Positions 1-9,556 are shown, counted from the stretch's first letter. The stretch is 47,607 nt of DNA from an uncultured Lactobacillus sp. (GCF_945290125.1 NZ_CALYQV010000009.1:1-47607), one strand, 5' to 3'. Notes: generated by a model not told the origin, from the letters alone. Program-made: numbers and translations.

Positions 1-696
1 TTTATAGATAAGTTGGTTAAATATGGCATAAAACGCGAAAACGTTAAATATATTCCTAACTTTGTGGCTAAAGATGAATTTTATCCTGAAAGACAAGAAA
101 AAAAGAACGCGTTTCGTCATCAGCTGGGTATACCCCTTGATAAATTTGTTGTTTTTGGTGATGGCCAAGTACAGGAACGCAAAGGGGTTGATGACTTTGC
201 AAAACTGGCTGTGGCTAATCCAGAAATGCAATTTATATGGGCAGGTGGTTTTTCTTTTGGAAAAATAACAGATGGCTATGACCATTTTAAAAAATTAGTA
301 GATAATCCACCCCAAAATCTCAAATTTACAGGAATTATCGATCGACAGAAGCTTGTTGATTATCTCAATATAGCGGATTTATTTGTTTTGCCATCTTATG
401 ATGAATTGTTTCCTATGTCTGTACTTGAAGCCTTTAGTTGTGGAACGCCAGTCTTATTAAGAGATCTTGACTTATATCAGGCAATAATTAGTGGCTATTA
501 CATGAAAGGGCACGATTTTACAGAAATGAATAATCAATTGCAGGCAGCAGCCCAAGATCCAGCCATTTTAAATAAATATAGTGAACTGTCTGCTGCAGCT
601 AGTGCCAAATACTCAGAGGACAATCTGGCACGGATCTGGGATGAGTTTTATCACGAGCAATATGAAATCGGCCGGAAATTAGGACAAATTTGCTAA
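1..696 (+). CDS. GT4-family glycosyltransferase, 3' part (5' end outside the window)
   Basis: The reading frame is open from the first base, so the gene starts upstream and only the C-terminal 231 residues are present. This is the nucleotide-sugar-binding half of a GT-B fold enzyme. It carries the EX7E motif of retaining GT4 enzymes (DELFPMSVLEAFSCGTPVL, about residues 130-150 of the visible part). The stop overlaps the start of the next gene (TAATG), so the two are translationally coupled. With the flippase-like protein and LtaS downstream, it probably glycosylates diacylglycerol to make the lipoteichoic-acid anchor glycolipid, like LafA/LafB of Listeria. That role is inferred from context; the sugar and acceptor cannot be read from the sequence. 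Confidence 0.85.
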   Translation, partial: FIDKLVKYGIKRENVKYIPNFVAKDEFYPERQEKKNAFRHQLGIPLDKFVVFGDGQVQERKGVDDFAKLAVANPEMQFIWAGGFSFGKITDGYDHFKKLVDNPPQNLKFTGIIDRQKLVDYLNIADLFVLPSYDELFPMSVLEAFSCGTPVLLRDLDLYQAIISGYYMKGHDFTEMNNQLQAAAQDPAILNKYSELSAAASAKYSEDNLARIWDEFYHEQYEIGRKLGQIC

Positions 697-1721
697 TGAA
701 TAAAAAGCACTTGTGGGGCGTTGCCATCGTTCTTTTAATCAGTGGTATTGTTTTATATATTGATTTAAGATCAACTCCTGTTGCCCAGTTAGAGCAGGCA
801 ACTCGTAATATCAATGTTATTGCTTTAATTTTGGTGTTCGGCTTAATGCTTCTTTCTTATGTTTTTGAAGCCAGCATTTTAGCCGTTTTAAGTGAACGTA
901 AAAATGAGCCGAAGCGTTCGAAATGGTCTTTTTTCAGAATCCCTTTAATTCAAGCCCTTTTTAATGCAATCACTCCGATGTCAACTGGAGGACAGCCTTC
1001 GCAATTAGCTGCAATGGTGCAAATGGGCATTGAAGGTGGTCGTGCAACTTCACTCCTGCTTATGAAGTTCATTATCTATCAAATTGTAGTGTTTTTGGCT
1101 TATGTCACGACAATCGTTACCGGCTTTCACATGGTAGCTACTAAGTTTGCCGGTTTAGCTATTTTCATTGCCATTGGCTTTTTGATTCATGTTGGTTCGA
1201 TCATCTTTTTGCTTGCAATTTTGTTTGCCTATAACTGGACTAAAAATGCTGCTAATTGGATCATGAACTTGCTTGCTAAATTTATTAATCGAGATCGTGT
1301 CAGTGTTTGGCGCCAAAACACACTTGAAAAGATTGATACTTTTTATGGTGAAAGCCAAAAATTAAAAAAGGAAAAAAAGAAGTTAATTATTTGTGGCATA
1401 CTAACCGTTTTACAGCTATTATGCTTTTATTCCATCCCTTACATGACTTTGGTTACGTTAAACGTACCAGCTAATTGGGCGAGCGTAACGCAAATGAATA
1501 TTATGATTATCATGTTTATGGCGATAATACCAATTCCGGGAGCATCCGGAGGAGCAGAATATAGTTTTCAGACTTTGTTTTCTACCTTTATTTCCTCCAA
1601 TGGTAGGTTAATTGTAGGGATGTTTTTGTGGCGCTTTGTGACCTACTTTTTTGGCATGATCTTAGGAATTTTTGGCTGGATATTTAAGCCTAAAAAAGTA
1701 GTGAGCCCGTCAAATAATTAA
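696..1721 (+). CDS. YbhN/AglD-type (LPG-synthase transmembrane domain) integral membrane protein
   Basis: A 341-residue polytopic protein with about eight hydrophobic segments, matching the UPF0104/lysylphosphatidylglycerol-synthase TM family in length and in conserved patches (GGQPSQLAAM near residue 95 and GASGGAEYSF near residue 280). It lacks the C-terminal soluble domain of MprF, so it is not an aminoacyl-PG synthase. I chose the ATG at 696, which overlaps the upstream stop by one base; a TTG six bases earlier is possible. Lying between a glycosyltransferase and LtaS, it is a plausible glycolipid translocase for lipoteichoic acid anchoring. This is a context inference. Confidence 0.8.
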   Translation: MNKKHLWGVAIVLLISGIVLYIDLRSTPVAQLEQATRNINVIALILVFGLMLLSYVFEASILAVLSERKNEPKRSKWSFFRIPLIQALFNAITPMSTGGQPSQLAAMVQMGIEGGRATSLLLMKFIIYQIVVFLAYVTTIVTGFHMVATKFAGLAIFIAIGFLIHVGSIIFLLAILFAYNWTKNAANWIMNLLAKFINRDRVSVWRQNTLEKIDTFYGESQKLKKEKKKLIICGILTVLQLLCFYSIPYMTLVTLNVPANWASVTQMNIMIIMFMAIIPIPGASGGAEYSFQTLFSTFISSNGRLIVGMFLWRFVTYFFGMILGIFGWIFKPKKVVSPSNN

Positions 1722-1790
1722 TTTTTATTAAAATCCCTGCTTATAACTACAGTTAAGGGTAAGATATAAGCTTAGTGAGAGGAGAATAAG

Positions 1791-3851
1791 ATGACACGGA
1801 TCAAGTCTTTTCTACAATGGCTGACACAAACCAAACTAGGCTTTTTTACTATTGTTTTAGTGACCTTTTGGTTAAAGACTTACGTTATTTATCTGACAAA
1901 ATTTAATCTCGGTGCTGAAGGTGCAATGCAGAATTTTCTGTTGCTTTTAAATCCTTTACCAGCAGGCTTGCTTTTATTGGGCATTAGTCTTTTCTTTAAA
2001 GGCAGAAAATCATATTGGATTTTGATTGCAACTGATTTTGTACTCAGTTTATGGTTATTTGCCAACATTCTTTATTATCGTGAATTTTCTAATTTTTTGT
2101 CGTTATCAATTATTAAGACTTCGGGTTCAACAGCGGATAATTTAGGTAAAAGTATTGTTGGGATTACCCGGGCAACTGATTTTTTAACTTTCATTGATAT
2201 TGCCCTAGTTATTATCTTGATGGTTAGCAAGATAGTTAAATACGATTTACGACCTTTAAAGCTTAAATTTAATCTTTTACTTGAAGGTATCGCAGTTCTT
2301 CTGATAGGGATTAATTTGATGATGGCCCAAAAAGATCGTCCTGGTTTATTGACGAGAACTTTTGACAACAGTTATATTGTTAAATATTTGGGTATGAATG
2401 AATATGCCGTTTATGATGCATTTAAGACTGCACAAACAAGTGAACAAATGGCTAAAGCAAATGTTTCTGATTTGCAATCAGTCAAAAAGTACTTGAAGCT
2501 TAATTATGTTAAACCCAATAGTGCGTATACTGGAGTAGCCAAGGGCAAAAACGTGATGGTCATTCACCTTGAAAGCTTTCAGCAATTTTTAATAGGGTAC
2601 AAATGGAAAGGCAAAGAGGTCACTCCTAATTTAAATAAACTTTATCACGCTAAAAACACGCTCAGCTTCTCCAATTTTTACAATCAAGTTGGACAAGGAA
2701 AAACGTCGGATGCTGAAATGATGCTGGAAAATTCTCTTTTTGGTTTGCAGTCTGGTTCAGCCATGTCCAGTTATGGTACTTCAAATACGTTTGAGAGCGC
2801 CCCTGCAATTTTAAATCAACAGGGTGGATATACTACGGCGGTTATGCACGGCGGCGCTGGCTCTTTTTGGAACCGCAATAATGCTTATAAACAATTTGGT
2901 TATGAGTACTTTATGCCGCTTTCTTATTATCAAAATAAGCCCAAATATTACATCGGCTATGGCTTAAAAGACAAGATTTTCTTCTCCCAGTCTATTAAAT
3001 ATATTGAACGTTTGCCGCAACCATTTTATCTTAAATTAATAACGGTTACCAATCACTATCCTTATGATTTAGATAAGAAAAACCAGTCAATTGCTAAGAC
3101 TGAAACTGGTGATGAAACGGTTGATGGCTACGTTCAAACTGCCCATTATCTCGACCAGGCGATTGGTCAATTAATGCGGTGGCTGAAAAAAACAGGTTTA
3201 GATAAAAACACTTTGCTGGTTTTTTATGGCGATCATTATGGTATTTCCGGCAATCACTACAAGGCTAGTGCAGAGCTTCTTAACCAAGATGAATTTACTA
3301 ATTTCGATAATCTGAAGTTCCAACGGGTTCCGTTGATGTTCCATATGAGGAGCCTAAAGGGTGGCATTAAAAAAACCTATGGTGGAGAAATTGATGTACT
3401 ACCTACACTGCTTAATTTACTTGGAATTAAGAACCAAAAAATGATCCAGTTTGGTCATGACTTGTTAAGTAAAAAAGCACCTCAAATAGTTGCACAACGT
3501 AACGGTGACTTCATCACGCCGTTATATGCCAAAGTTGGCAGCACCTATTATGATACCAAGACAGGCGAAGAAATAATTAAGCCAGATAAAAAATTAAAGG
3601 CTGAGCTGGTAGCAATATCAAACAAAGTAACAACTCAGCTTTCATTATCTGACCGTGTTATCGCTGGCAATCTTTTACGTTTTTACCATCCCAAATGGTT
3701 TAAAAAGGTGAAGCCGCAAGATTACGACTATAATGAGCAAAAGGCTCTGAAAAAACTGTATTCAAAAAATAAAACTTCTCTGTGGTATAAAAATCATCAG
3801 AAAACAACACAAAATAAATTTAAAACTGATGCTCCGGAGCTCGAAAAATAA
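1791..3851 (+). CDS. ltaS: Lipoteichoic acid synthase LtaS-like (sulfatase-fold glycerolphosphate transferase)
   Basis: A 686-residue polytopic membrane enzyme. Five hydrophobic helices span about residues 15-180, followed by a linker and an extracellular sulfatase-type domain from about residue 250. The LtaS active-site set is visible: metal ligand E261 (HLESF), catalytic T305 (GQGKTSDAE), H422 (TNHYPY) and D481-H482 (YGDHYG). These correspond to E255, T300, H416 and D475-H476 of the Staphylococcus aureus enzyme. It polymerises glycerol-phosphate from phosphatidylglycerol on the outer membrane face. GAGAGGAG lies just ahead of the ATG. Related LtaS-like paralogues (primase, or stress-induced synthases) cannot be separated by sequence inspection, so the symbol is for the family. 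Confidence 0.88.
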   Translation: MTRIKSFLQWLTQTKLGFFTIVLVTFWLKTYVIYLTKFNLGAEGAMQNFLLLLNPLPAGLLLLGISLFFKGRKSYWILIATDFVLSLWLFANILYYREFSNFLSLSIIKTSGSTADNLGKSIVGITRATDFLTFIDIALVIILMVSKIVKYDLRPLKLKFNLLLEGIAVLLIGINLMMAQKDRPGLLTRTFDNSYIVKYLGMNEYAVYDAFKTAQTSEQMAKANVSDLQSVKKYLKLNYVKPNSAYTGVAKGKNVMVIHLESFQQFLIGYKWKGKEVTPNLNKLYHAKNTLSFSNFYNQVGQGKTSDAEMMLENSLFGLQSGSAMSSYGTSNTFESAPAILNQQGGYTTAVMHGGAGSFWNRNNAYKQFGYEYFMPLSYYQNKPKYYIGYGLKDKIFFSQSIKYIERLPQPFYLKLITVTNHYPYDLDKKNQSIAKTETGDETVDGYVQTAHYLDQAIGQLMRWLKKTGLDKNTLLVFYGDHYGISGNHYKASAELLNQDEFTNFDNLKFQRVPLMFHMRSLKGGIKKTYGGEIDVLPTLLNLLGIKNQKMIQFGHDLLSKKAPQIVAQRNGDFITPLYAKVGSTYYDTKTGEEIIKPDKKLKAELVAISNKVTTQLSLSDRVIAGNLLRFYHPKWFKKVKPQDYDYNEQKALKKLYSKNKTSLWYKNHQKTTQNKFKTDAPELEK

Positions 3852-3872
3852 AACTCGAAATTAAATCTATTT

Positions 3873-3883
3873 TGTGCTAAAAT
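3873..3883 (+). promoter_or_regulatory. Extended -10 promoter for secG
   Basis: TGC-TAAAAT, an extended -10 element, sits 37 bp ahead of the secG start, with no good -35. This is a visual match only. Confidence 0.4.
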
Positions 3884-3919
3884 TTACCAGTAACGTATCT
3901 GTATATTGGAGGCAGCGCA

Positions 3920-4153
3920 TTGTACAATTTATTTATGACGCTACTAATTATTGTTTCAATCTTAATCATTATTGCGACAATGATGCAGCCGCAAAAACAG
4001 CAAGATGCATTGAATGCACTCTCTGGCGGTGCAGTTTTTAGTGGTCAAACGAAGAAACGTGGTTTTGAAGCATTTATGGAAAAAGTAACCTCTGTTTTAC
4101 TGGTTCTCTTTTTCGTTTTTGCTATTGTATTAGCTTATTTGTCTTCAAAATAA
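3920..4153 (+). CDS. secG: SecG, preprotein translocase subunit
   Basis: A 77-residue protein with two transmembrane helices (about 2-22 and 52-73) and a short loop containing the family pattern GGAVFSGQTKKRG. This is the usual SecG size and topology; SecG supports SecYEG and SecA in protein export. It starts at TTG (3920) behind GGAGGC, with good spacing and no alternative ATG. As in many Firmicutes it is followed by rnr and smpB, but a strong terminator lies between secG and rnr, so secG is probably transcribed separately. Confidence 0.93.
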   Translation: MYNLFMTLLIIVSILIIIATMMQPQKQQDALNALSGGAVFSGQTKKRGFEAFMEKVTSVLLVLFFVFAIVLAYLSSK

Positions 4154-4161
4154 CTAATGGT

Positions 4162-4196
4162 TCCTCCCGATCAAGCGATGGGAGGACTTTTTTTAT
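4162..4196 (+). terminator. Rho-independent terminator after secG
   Basis: TCCTCCC (4162-4168) pairs with GGGAGGA (4180-4186), and ATC/GAT can extend the stem inward. A T-rich run follows. It separates secG from rnr. Confidence 0.85.
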
Positions 4197-4226
4197 CTTT
4201 TTAATGAGGAAATGGAGTTAAAGTGC

Positions 4227-6551
4227 ATGGCACAAAACGAGAACATCTTAGCTAATGTTTTAGAGATTTTTCGTCATAATCCTAAAAAACAATATCAAGT
4301 AGAACAAATTGACCGTATGTTACGTAGAAACAGACTCGGCAATTTTTCTGATATGGTCAAAGCATTATCTTATTTAGAACAAAAAAAGAAAATAATTACT
4401 GACGGTAACGGTCACTACCAATTAGCGCAGGAAAATACTGAAGTTGAGGGAATATTTAAAGCTAACAGTAAGGGCTTTGGCTTCGTCAAACTTGATAATG
4501 AAGATGCTGATGATATTTTTATTGCCCGCGACTACACTGAATATGCTGTTGACGGGGACAGTGTTAAGGTTAAGATTACTGCAGGTGGTAATCCCTGGAA
4601 TGGTAAAGGTCCTGAAGGTCAAGTAGAGCAAATTCTTGAGCGGGGGACCAAGACACTTGTGGGCGAATTTTACCCTATGACCGATGCCCAAGTGAAAATT
4701 AGTCATTTTATTGGTTATGTTCTAAGCTCAAATAAAAAGCTGGCCAATTATCGGGTTTATATCAGCCAAGACGGTTTGCGTCCTCAAAAGCAGGACATTG
4801 TTAAAGTAGCTATTGCAAGTTACCCTGACAAGAACAACCCCGATTCAATGACCGGAGTAGTTACCAATATCATTGGTAACAAAAACTTACCTGGTGTGGA
4901 CATTATGGCGATCGTTTCAGAGCATGACGTTCGCACTGAATGGGCCGATGATGCTCTTGCTCAAGCTAATGCCATACCTGATCATGTAACTGAAGCTGAA
5001 ATGGCTGACCGTGAGGATATTAGGGATCAGCCTGCTGTTACAATTGATGGTGATGATTCAAAGGACTTTGATGATGCAGTCGTGTTATGGAAATTGCCTA
5101 ACGGTAACTATCATTTAGGTGTTCATATCGCTGATGTGGCTCACTATGTGACAGAAAATTCCCCTTTGGATAAGGAAGCATTTACCAGAGGCAACAGTAC
5201 TTATTTAGTTGATCGCGTTATTCCAATGTTGCCTTTTAGGCTTTCAAATGGCATATGCTCCCTCAATGAAGGTCAAGATCGATTAGTATTATCCTGTGAA
5301 ATGGAAATTTCTCCTGAAGGACAGAGGGTTAATTATCGTATTCATCCTTCAGTGATGAGATCACATGGCCGAATGACATATAACAATGTCAATAAAGTTT
5401 TAGATCCTGATAATCATGAAGAGCTTGAAGAAAAATATGTTAAACTTGCTCCCATGCTGCAAGATATGGCTGAACTGCACAATATTTTATACCAGCAGAG
5501 GCATCAACACGGTGCAATTGACTTTGAAGAACCTGAAGCAAAGATTATTGTGGATTATCAAGGTAAACCAAAGGATATTGTGTTACACGATCGCGGAATA
5601 GCTGAGAAGATGATTGAATCCTTCATGTTACTGGCAAATGAAACTGTTGCGGAAGACTTTTATCGTAAGCACGTTCCGTTTCTATATCGTGTGCATGAAA
5701 CTCCTGATGGTGAACGGATTAAGAGTTTCTTTGAGTTTTGCAGTGTATTTGGTTTGCATATTACAGCTGATCCTAACCATGTTAAACCAATTGATTTACA
5801 AAAAGTAGTTGCTAAAACTACTGGTACTCCAGAAGAAGCTGTAGTCCAAATGATGATGCTTCGCAGTTTAAAGCAGGCACATTATTCAGAAGAACCTTTA
5901 GGGCACTTTGGTTTGGCAGCTAAGTTCTATACCCACTTTACTTCACCAATCAGAAGGTATTCAGATCTGATGGTTCACAGAATGATTCACGCTTACAGTG
6001 AAAAAGGGACTGACAAGAAGGTACAGGATCATTTTGCCAGTTATTTGCCAGATGTGGCTGATCAAACTTCAACTCAAGAAAGAGTTTCTGTTGATACTGA
6101 AAGAGAAGTTAATGATCTAAAAATGACCGAATTTATGGCTGATAAAGTGGGTGATCACTTTGATGCTGTAGTGTCTTCTGTTACCAGCTTTGGTATGTTT
6201 ATTCAATTACCAAACACTGTAGAGGGACTTATTCACATTTCCAATTTAACAGATGATTTTTACAATTATAATGAAAAAAGTATGACGCTAACTGGTCGTG
6301 GCACTCATAAACAGTATCACGTAGGGATGCCTCTTAAGGTCACTTTGACAAATGCCAATGTTGAACAACATCAACTGGACTTTGAAATATATGATCCCAA
6401 TGCCCCTAAAAAGCCTCACAATAAACGCGGCGTTAAAACTGAAAGGCGGGGTAATCGGGGTTTTCGTAATGATCACGCACATAAAGGTCACTACCGTAAC
6501 AATTTTCAAAAAAATGGCAATCATCCACATTTAAGTAGATATAAACATTAG
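4227..6551 (+). CDS. rnr: Ribonuclease R (RNB-family 3'-5' exoribonuclease)
   Basis: A 774-residue exoribonuclease that degrades structured RNA and cooperates with SmpB-tmRNA. Domains in order: N-terminal winged helix (about 1-70); cold-shock domains (VEGIFKANSKGFGFVKL from about residue 73); RNB catalytic core; S1 domain (VVSSVTSFGMFIQL, about 655-735); basic Arg/Lys/His tail. The four catalytic aspartates are visible in IDGDDSKDFDD (D274, D280, D282, D283). An ATG at 4212 is in frame, but GAGGA is then only one base away. The ATG at 4227 has GGAG at 4214-4217 with proper spacing, so I start there. smpB follows after 9 bp. Confidence 0.95.
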   Translation: MAQNENILANVLEIFRHNPKKQYQVEQIDRMLRRNRLGNFSDMVKALSYLEQKKKIITDGNGHYQLAQENTEVEGIFKANSKGFGFVKLDNEDADDIFIARDYTEYAVDGDSVKVKITAGGNPWNGKGPEGQVEQILERGTKTLVGEFYPMTDAQVKISHFIGYVLSSNKKLANYRVYISQDGLRPQKQDIVKVAIASYPDKNNPDSMTGVVTNIIGNKNLPGVDIMAIVSEHDVRTEWADDALAQANAIPDHVTEAEMADREDIRDQPAVTIDGDDSKDFDDAVVLWKLPNGNYHLGVHIADVAHYVTENSPLDKEAFTRGNSTYLVDRVIPMLPFRLSNGICSLNEGQDRLVLSCEMEISPEGQRVNYRIHPSVMRSHGRMTYNNVNKVLDPDNHEELEEKYVKLAPMLQDMAELHNILYQQRHQHGAIDFEEPEAKIIVDYQGKPKDIVLHDRGIAEKMIESFMLLANETVAEDFYRKHVPFLYRVHETPDGERIKSFFEFCSVFGLHITADPNHVKPIDLQKVVAKTTGTPEEAVVQMMMLRSLKQAHYSEEPLGHFGLAAKFYTHFTSPIRRYSDLMVHRMIHAYSEKGTDKKVQDHFASYLPDVADQTSTQERVSVDTEREVNDLKMTEFMADKVGDHFDAVVSSVTSFGMFIQLPNTVEGLIHISNLTDDFYNYNEKSMTLTGRGTHKQYHVGMPLKVTLTNANVEQHQLDFEIYDPNAPKKPHNKRGVKTERRGNRGFRNDHAHKGHYRNNFQKNGNHPHLSRYKH

Positions 6552-6560
6552 GTTGAAAAA

Positions 6561-7019
6561 TTGAAAAAAGAAAAAAATGAGAATTTAATTGCTCAGAATA
6601 AAAAAGCACATCATGACTATTTTATTAAGGATACGTATGAAGCCGGTATTGCTTTGACAGGTACAGAGATTAAATCCGTACGTGCAAGACGTATTAACTT
6701 GCGCGATGGCTATGTCCAAGTTATTAATGGTTCGGCTTTTCTCGAAAATGTCCACATTAGTGAATATAAGCAAGGTAATCGTTATAACCATGAACCTCTT
6801 CGTTCAAGAAGATTACTTTTGCATAAAAAGGAACTTGCACGACTTGCTAAAGATCAGTCTACGCGGGGTATTGCAATTATCCCTTTGAAGGTTTATCTTA
6901 AACATGGTTTTGCCAAAGTTCTTATTGGTGTTGGCCAAGGAAAGAAAAAATATGATAAGCGCGAGACCATTAAGAAACGTGATCAAGAGCGTGAATTACG
7001 CAGGCAATATAAAATTTAA
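6561..7019 (+). CDS. smpB: SsrA-binding protein SmpB
   Basis: A 152-residue protein that binds tmRNA and delivers it to stalled ribosomes. Hallmarks seen: N-terminal [29 protein letters not shown]; central [17 protein letters not shown]; and the basic C-terminal tail [18 protein letters not shown]. It starts at TTG (6561), with only a weak AGG ahead, 9 bp after the rnr stop, so translation probably depends on coupling to rnr. The tmRNA gene (ssrA) is not found in the 434 bp that follow. Confidence 0.96.
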   Translation: MKKEKNENLIAQNKKAHHDYFIKDTYEAGIALTGTEIKSVRARRINLRDGYVQVINGSAFLENVHISEYKQGNRYNHEPLRSRRLLLHKKELARLAKDQSTRGIAIIPLKVYLKHGFAKVLIGVGQGKKKYDKRETIKKRDQERELRRQYKI

Positions 7020-7021
7020 GA

Positions 7022-7056
7022 ACGGTTTAATTAGTTTTCTAGTTGAACTGTTTTTT
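7022..7056 (+). terminator. Terminator of the rnr-smpB operon
   Basis: ACGGTT (7022-7027) pairs with AACTGT (7046-7051), one G-U. The inner arms AATTAG and CTAGTT extend the stem, and five further T follow. Confidence 0.7.
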
Positions 7057-7453
7057 AATTCTGCATTTGTTTTAAAATTAGCAACTTATCAGCGCTTTGT
7101 TTGTTTATTTATATATAATTAACTAATAATATTGTGTAAATGCAGTATAAACGGCTTTTATGCTTTAAACAGAAGTTGTCCTTAGAATAATTTTGCTAGA
7201 AATATTTTATTAATCTTACTGAATACCTTTGCAATATTGTGTATAATTTATTAATATAATTAATGTTTATATGACTGAATTTATTAGATAGTAATACTTT
7301 AATTTATAGCTTGATATAAAAGTGTAAACAAGTGAGTATAGCAAAAAACGAGTGTTTTTGATTAATTCTATCTGTTTTTAAAATTTTAGAGAGATTTTGT
7401 TTAATAAGTAGAGTGTTTGATAATGCTATTTGTATGTAAGGATTTGAGTCGTA
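7057..7453 (+). other. AT-rich intergenic region without a recognised gene
   Basis: About 400 bp, very rich in A and T, between smpB and the nitroreductase gene. I see no coding frame with a plausible start and ribosome binding site, and no tmRNA (no GGGG 5' end, no tag frame). Isolated TATAAT-like hexamers occur (for example 7242-7247) but without a convincing -35, and a weak CAAAAA/TTTTTG hairpin lies near 7342-7360. The nitroreductase promoter probably lies here. Confidence 0.5.
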
Positions 7454-8110
7454 ATGGAATTTGATAAAGTTTATAACCATGAACGAGTTACTCGCAAGTT
7501 TACTAATAGAAAAGTTAAGGAAGAGTTACTTGCTAATATTATTAAAAGGGCACAAATATCCCCGTCACTGCTTAACTCGCAACCTTGGAAGGTATATATG
7601 TTAACTGGTAACGCACTTGCTGGTTTAAAAAAAGAGGTCAAAGCTCAAATAGAGAACAATGTTGAGCCTCATGAAGATTTTGTCAAAATGCTGTCACTTG
7701 ATTGGGATTCATATCCCAGTCAAAATATGGCTGCAGTTGGAGCTTCACAACCATATTTTTTCAATAATAAAATGGAATTATTTACAGAATCAAATAACAA
7801 TATGTTTAATGCCCAGGATGTGGCATTTCTTACGATTCCCAGAAATTCTCCCATTTGGTCTGTTTATGATTTAGGGATTTTTTCACAAAGCATCATGTTG
7901 CTGGCACTTAATGCAGGATTAGCAATTATGCCGGCACACTCAATGGTGTCTTATCCTGAATTAGTGCGTAAATATGGCAAAATTCCGGAAGACGAGCTTA
8001 TTGGTATGGCAATTGGATTAGGATATCAAGATAATGCAGCTGAGGTCAATGATCCCAAATTTTATCCTGATCGTTTGCCATTCAAAAAAATATATAAATT
8101 AGTTAAATAG
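7454..8110 (+). CDS. Nitroreductase-family FMN flavoprotein
   Basis: A 218-residue protein of the oxygen-insensitive NAD(P)H nitroreductase fold. N-terminal FMN-phosphate-binding region: YNHERVTRKFTNRKV (residues 7-21), with the family Arg. The conserved SPSLLNSQPWKVY (about 36-48) corresponds to the SxxNxQPW motif. C-terminal GIFSQSIMLLALNAGLAIMP is the dimer/FMN-contact helix. It probably reduces quinones or nitro compounds; the physiological substrate cannot be read. TAAGGA lies about 11 bp ahead of the ATG. It stands alone. Confidence 0.88.
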   Translation: MEFDKVYNHERVTRKFTNRKVKEELLANIIKRAQISPSLLNSQPWKVYMLTGNALAGLKKEVKAQIENNVEPHEDFVKMLSLDWDSYPSQNMAAVGASQPYFFNNKMELFTESNNNMFNAQDVAFLTIPRNSPIWSVYDLGIFSQSIMLLALNAGLAIMPAHSMVSYPELVRKYGKIPEDELIGMAIGLGYQDNAAEVNDPKFYPDRLPFKKIYKLVK

Positions 8111-8200
8111 ACAAGTACTACAATTTAAATAAAGCGCTATTAATGATAAAATATTTAATAGGAAATTTTCACGGTTATACTGATAAGGATGATATAGATT

Positions 8201-9547
8201 TTGAGTACAGCCCAAATAGTTACTAATTTAATAGCAACTTTAGTTATTTTTGTTTTTGCATCATTCTTTGTTGCTGCAGAATTTGCTTTGGTTCAAACCA
8301 GACCCAGCCAGCTTGAAGATATGTTGTCTAATAAAATTGGCAACCATCGCAAAGTAAAGCGCGCTTTGCATATGACTCATAATTTAAATGAATACCTTTC
8401 AACGACACAGGTCGGAACTACTTTAGTTGGTGTAGTTTTGGGCTGGTTTTCAGCGGATACTTTGGCTGCAATATTTGAGAGAGCATTTAATTTAGTAGAA
8501 CTTAATCATGCAGTAATTCGTTCGCTAAGTGCAATTTTAGGTGTAATTTTGTTAACTTATTTAGAAGTCGTTGTAACAGAAATTGTACCTAAGAATATTG
8601 CAATTGACATGCCAGTAAAAATTTTGCTTAAAATTGTGACCCCTTTGCAGCTTTTCCATACCTTGGTTTATCCTTTCGTTTGGTTACTTAATGCTAGTTC
8701 AAATGGCCTACTTAAAATGTTAGGTTTTGAGCCGGCTGATGAAGAAAATCAGGTTTACTCTCAATCAGAAATCATTAAATTATCGCGAAAAGCTGTTCAC
8801 GGTGGTTCGCTTGATAAAAATGATCTGACATATATGAAACGTGCTTTTGAGCTGAATGATAAAATAGCCAAAGATATTATGACGGATAGAACTCGATTAG
8901 TTGTTATTAATTCAACTAATTCTATCAGGCAGGCCCTTAAGTTGTACTTGGATGAAGGTTCAAGTAGAATTCCGGTTGTTCGAGATAATAACAAAGATGA
9001 TATTGTTGGTTATATCTATGCTTTTGATGTTATTCAACAGAGCCAGATTGACGACAAGGTGCCAGTTACACGTATTATTAGAACAATGATTACAGTACCT
9101 GAATCCATGCCAATCCAAGATATTTTGCAGTTAATGATTAAAAAGCACACGCCAATCGTTTTGGTGGTGGATGAATATGGCGGCACCAGTGGAATAGTCA
9201 CGGATAAGGATATCTATGAGGAACTATTCGGTACGGTTAAAGATGAAATAGATGACGTTTCTGATGATTATATTATTAGAGACCAGCAAGGTAATATTCA
9301 TGTATCGGGCAAAACGACCCTATATGATTTTGCAAGATATTTTAAGACTGATTTAAAAAGTTTCCAAGATAGTGATATTATCACCATCGGTGGCTATATG
9401 ATGGAACACTATCCAGACTTAAAAAAGGGCGAAAAAGTCAAATTAGAGGGTTTTGAATTTAAGCTCGATGATATCGAACAGGGTTTCATGCGTTGGTTTA
9501 TCGTTAAAAATATTAACGATAAGGCACAAGAATCTCAAGAAGAATAA
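8201..9547 (+). CDS. CNNM/CorC-HlyC family membrane protein with CBS pair
   Basis: A 448-residue protein with the standard order. The DUF21/CNNM membrane domain spans about residues 1-190, with three to four helices and an EVVVTEIVPKNIA motif. A CBS pair follows (about 220-345, including DEYGGTSGIVTDKDIYEELFGTV), then a C-terminal CorC_HlyC domain (about 360-440, DIITIGGYMMEHYP). Family members export Mg2+ or respond to it; the older name hemolysin is misleading. It starts at TTG 8201 with AAGGAT upstream. It is a single-gene unit ended by a shared bidirectional terminator. Confidence 0.9.
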   Translation: MSTAQIVTNLIATLVIFVFASFFVAAEFALVQTRPSQLEDMLSNKIGNHRKVKRALHMTHNLNEYLSTTQVGTTLVGVVLGWFSADTLAAIFERAFNLVELNHAVIRSLSAILGVILLTYLEVVVTEIVPKNIAIDMPVKILLKIVTPLQLFHTLVYPFVWLLNASSNGLLKMLGFEPADEENQVYSQSEIIKLSRKAVHGGSLDKNDLTYMKRAFELNDKIAKDIMTDRTRLVVINSTNSIRQALKLYLDEGSSRIPVVRDNNKDDIVGYIYAFDVIQQSQIDDKVPVTRIIRTMITVPESMPIQDILQLMIKKHTPIVLVVDEYGGTSGIVTDKDIYEELFGTVKDEIDDVSDDYIIRDQQGNIHVSGKTTLYDFARYFKTDLKSFQDSDIITIGGYMMEHYPDLKKGEKVKLEGFEFKLDDIEQGFMRWFIVKNINDKAQESQEE

Positions 9548-9556
9548 AAACATTTA

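Noticed and set aside
4212-4226. Earlier ATG start for rnr
   Set aside because: GAGGA is only one base from this ATG, while ATG 4227 has GGAG at normal spacing and begins the usual RNase R N-terminus.
7020-7453. tmRNA gene (ssrA) next to smpB
   Set aside because: No GGGG-type 5' end, no tag frame and no CCA-end tRNA-like half seen.
8129-8142. cre-like site ahead of the CNNM gene
   Set aside because: Only 11 of 14 positions match and the conserved TG and C are missing; weaker than the four sites listed.
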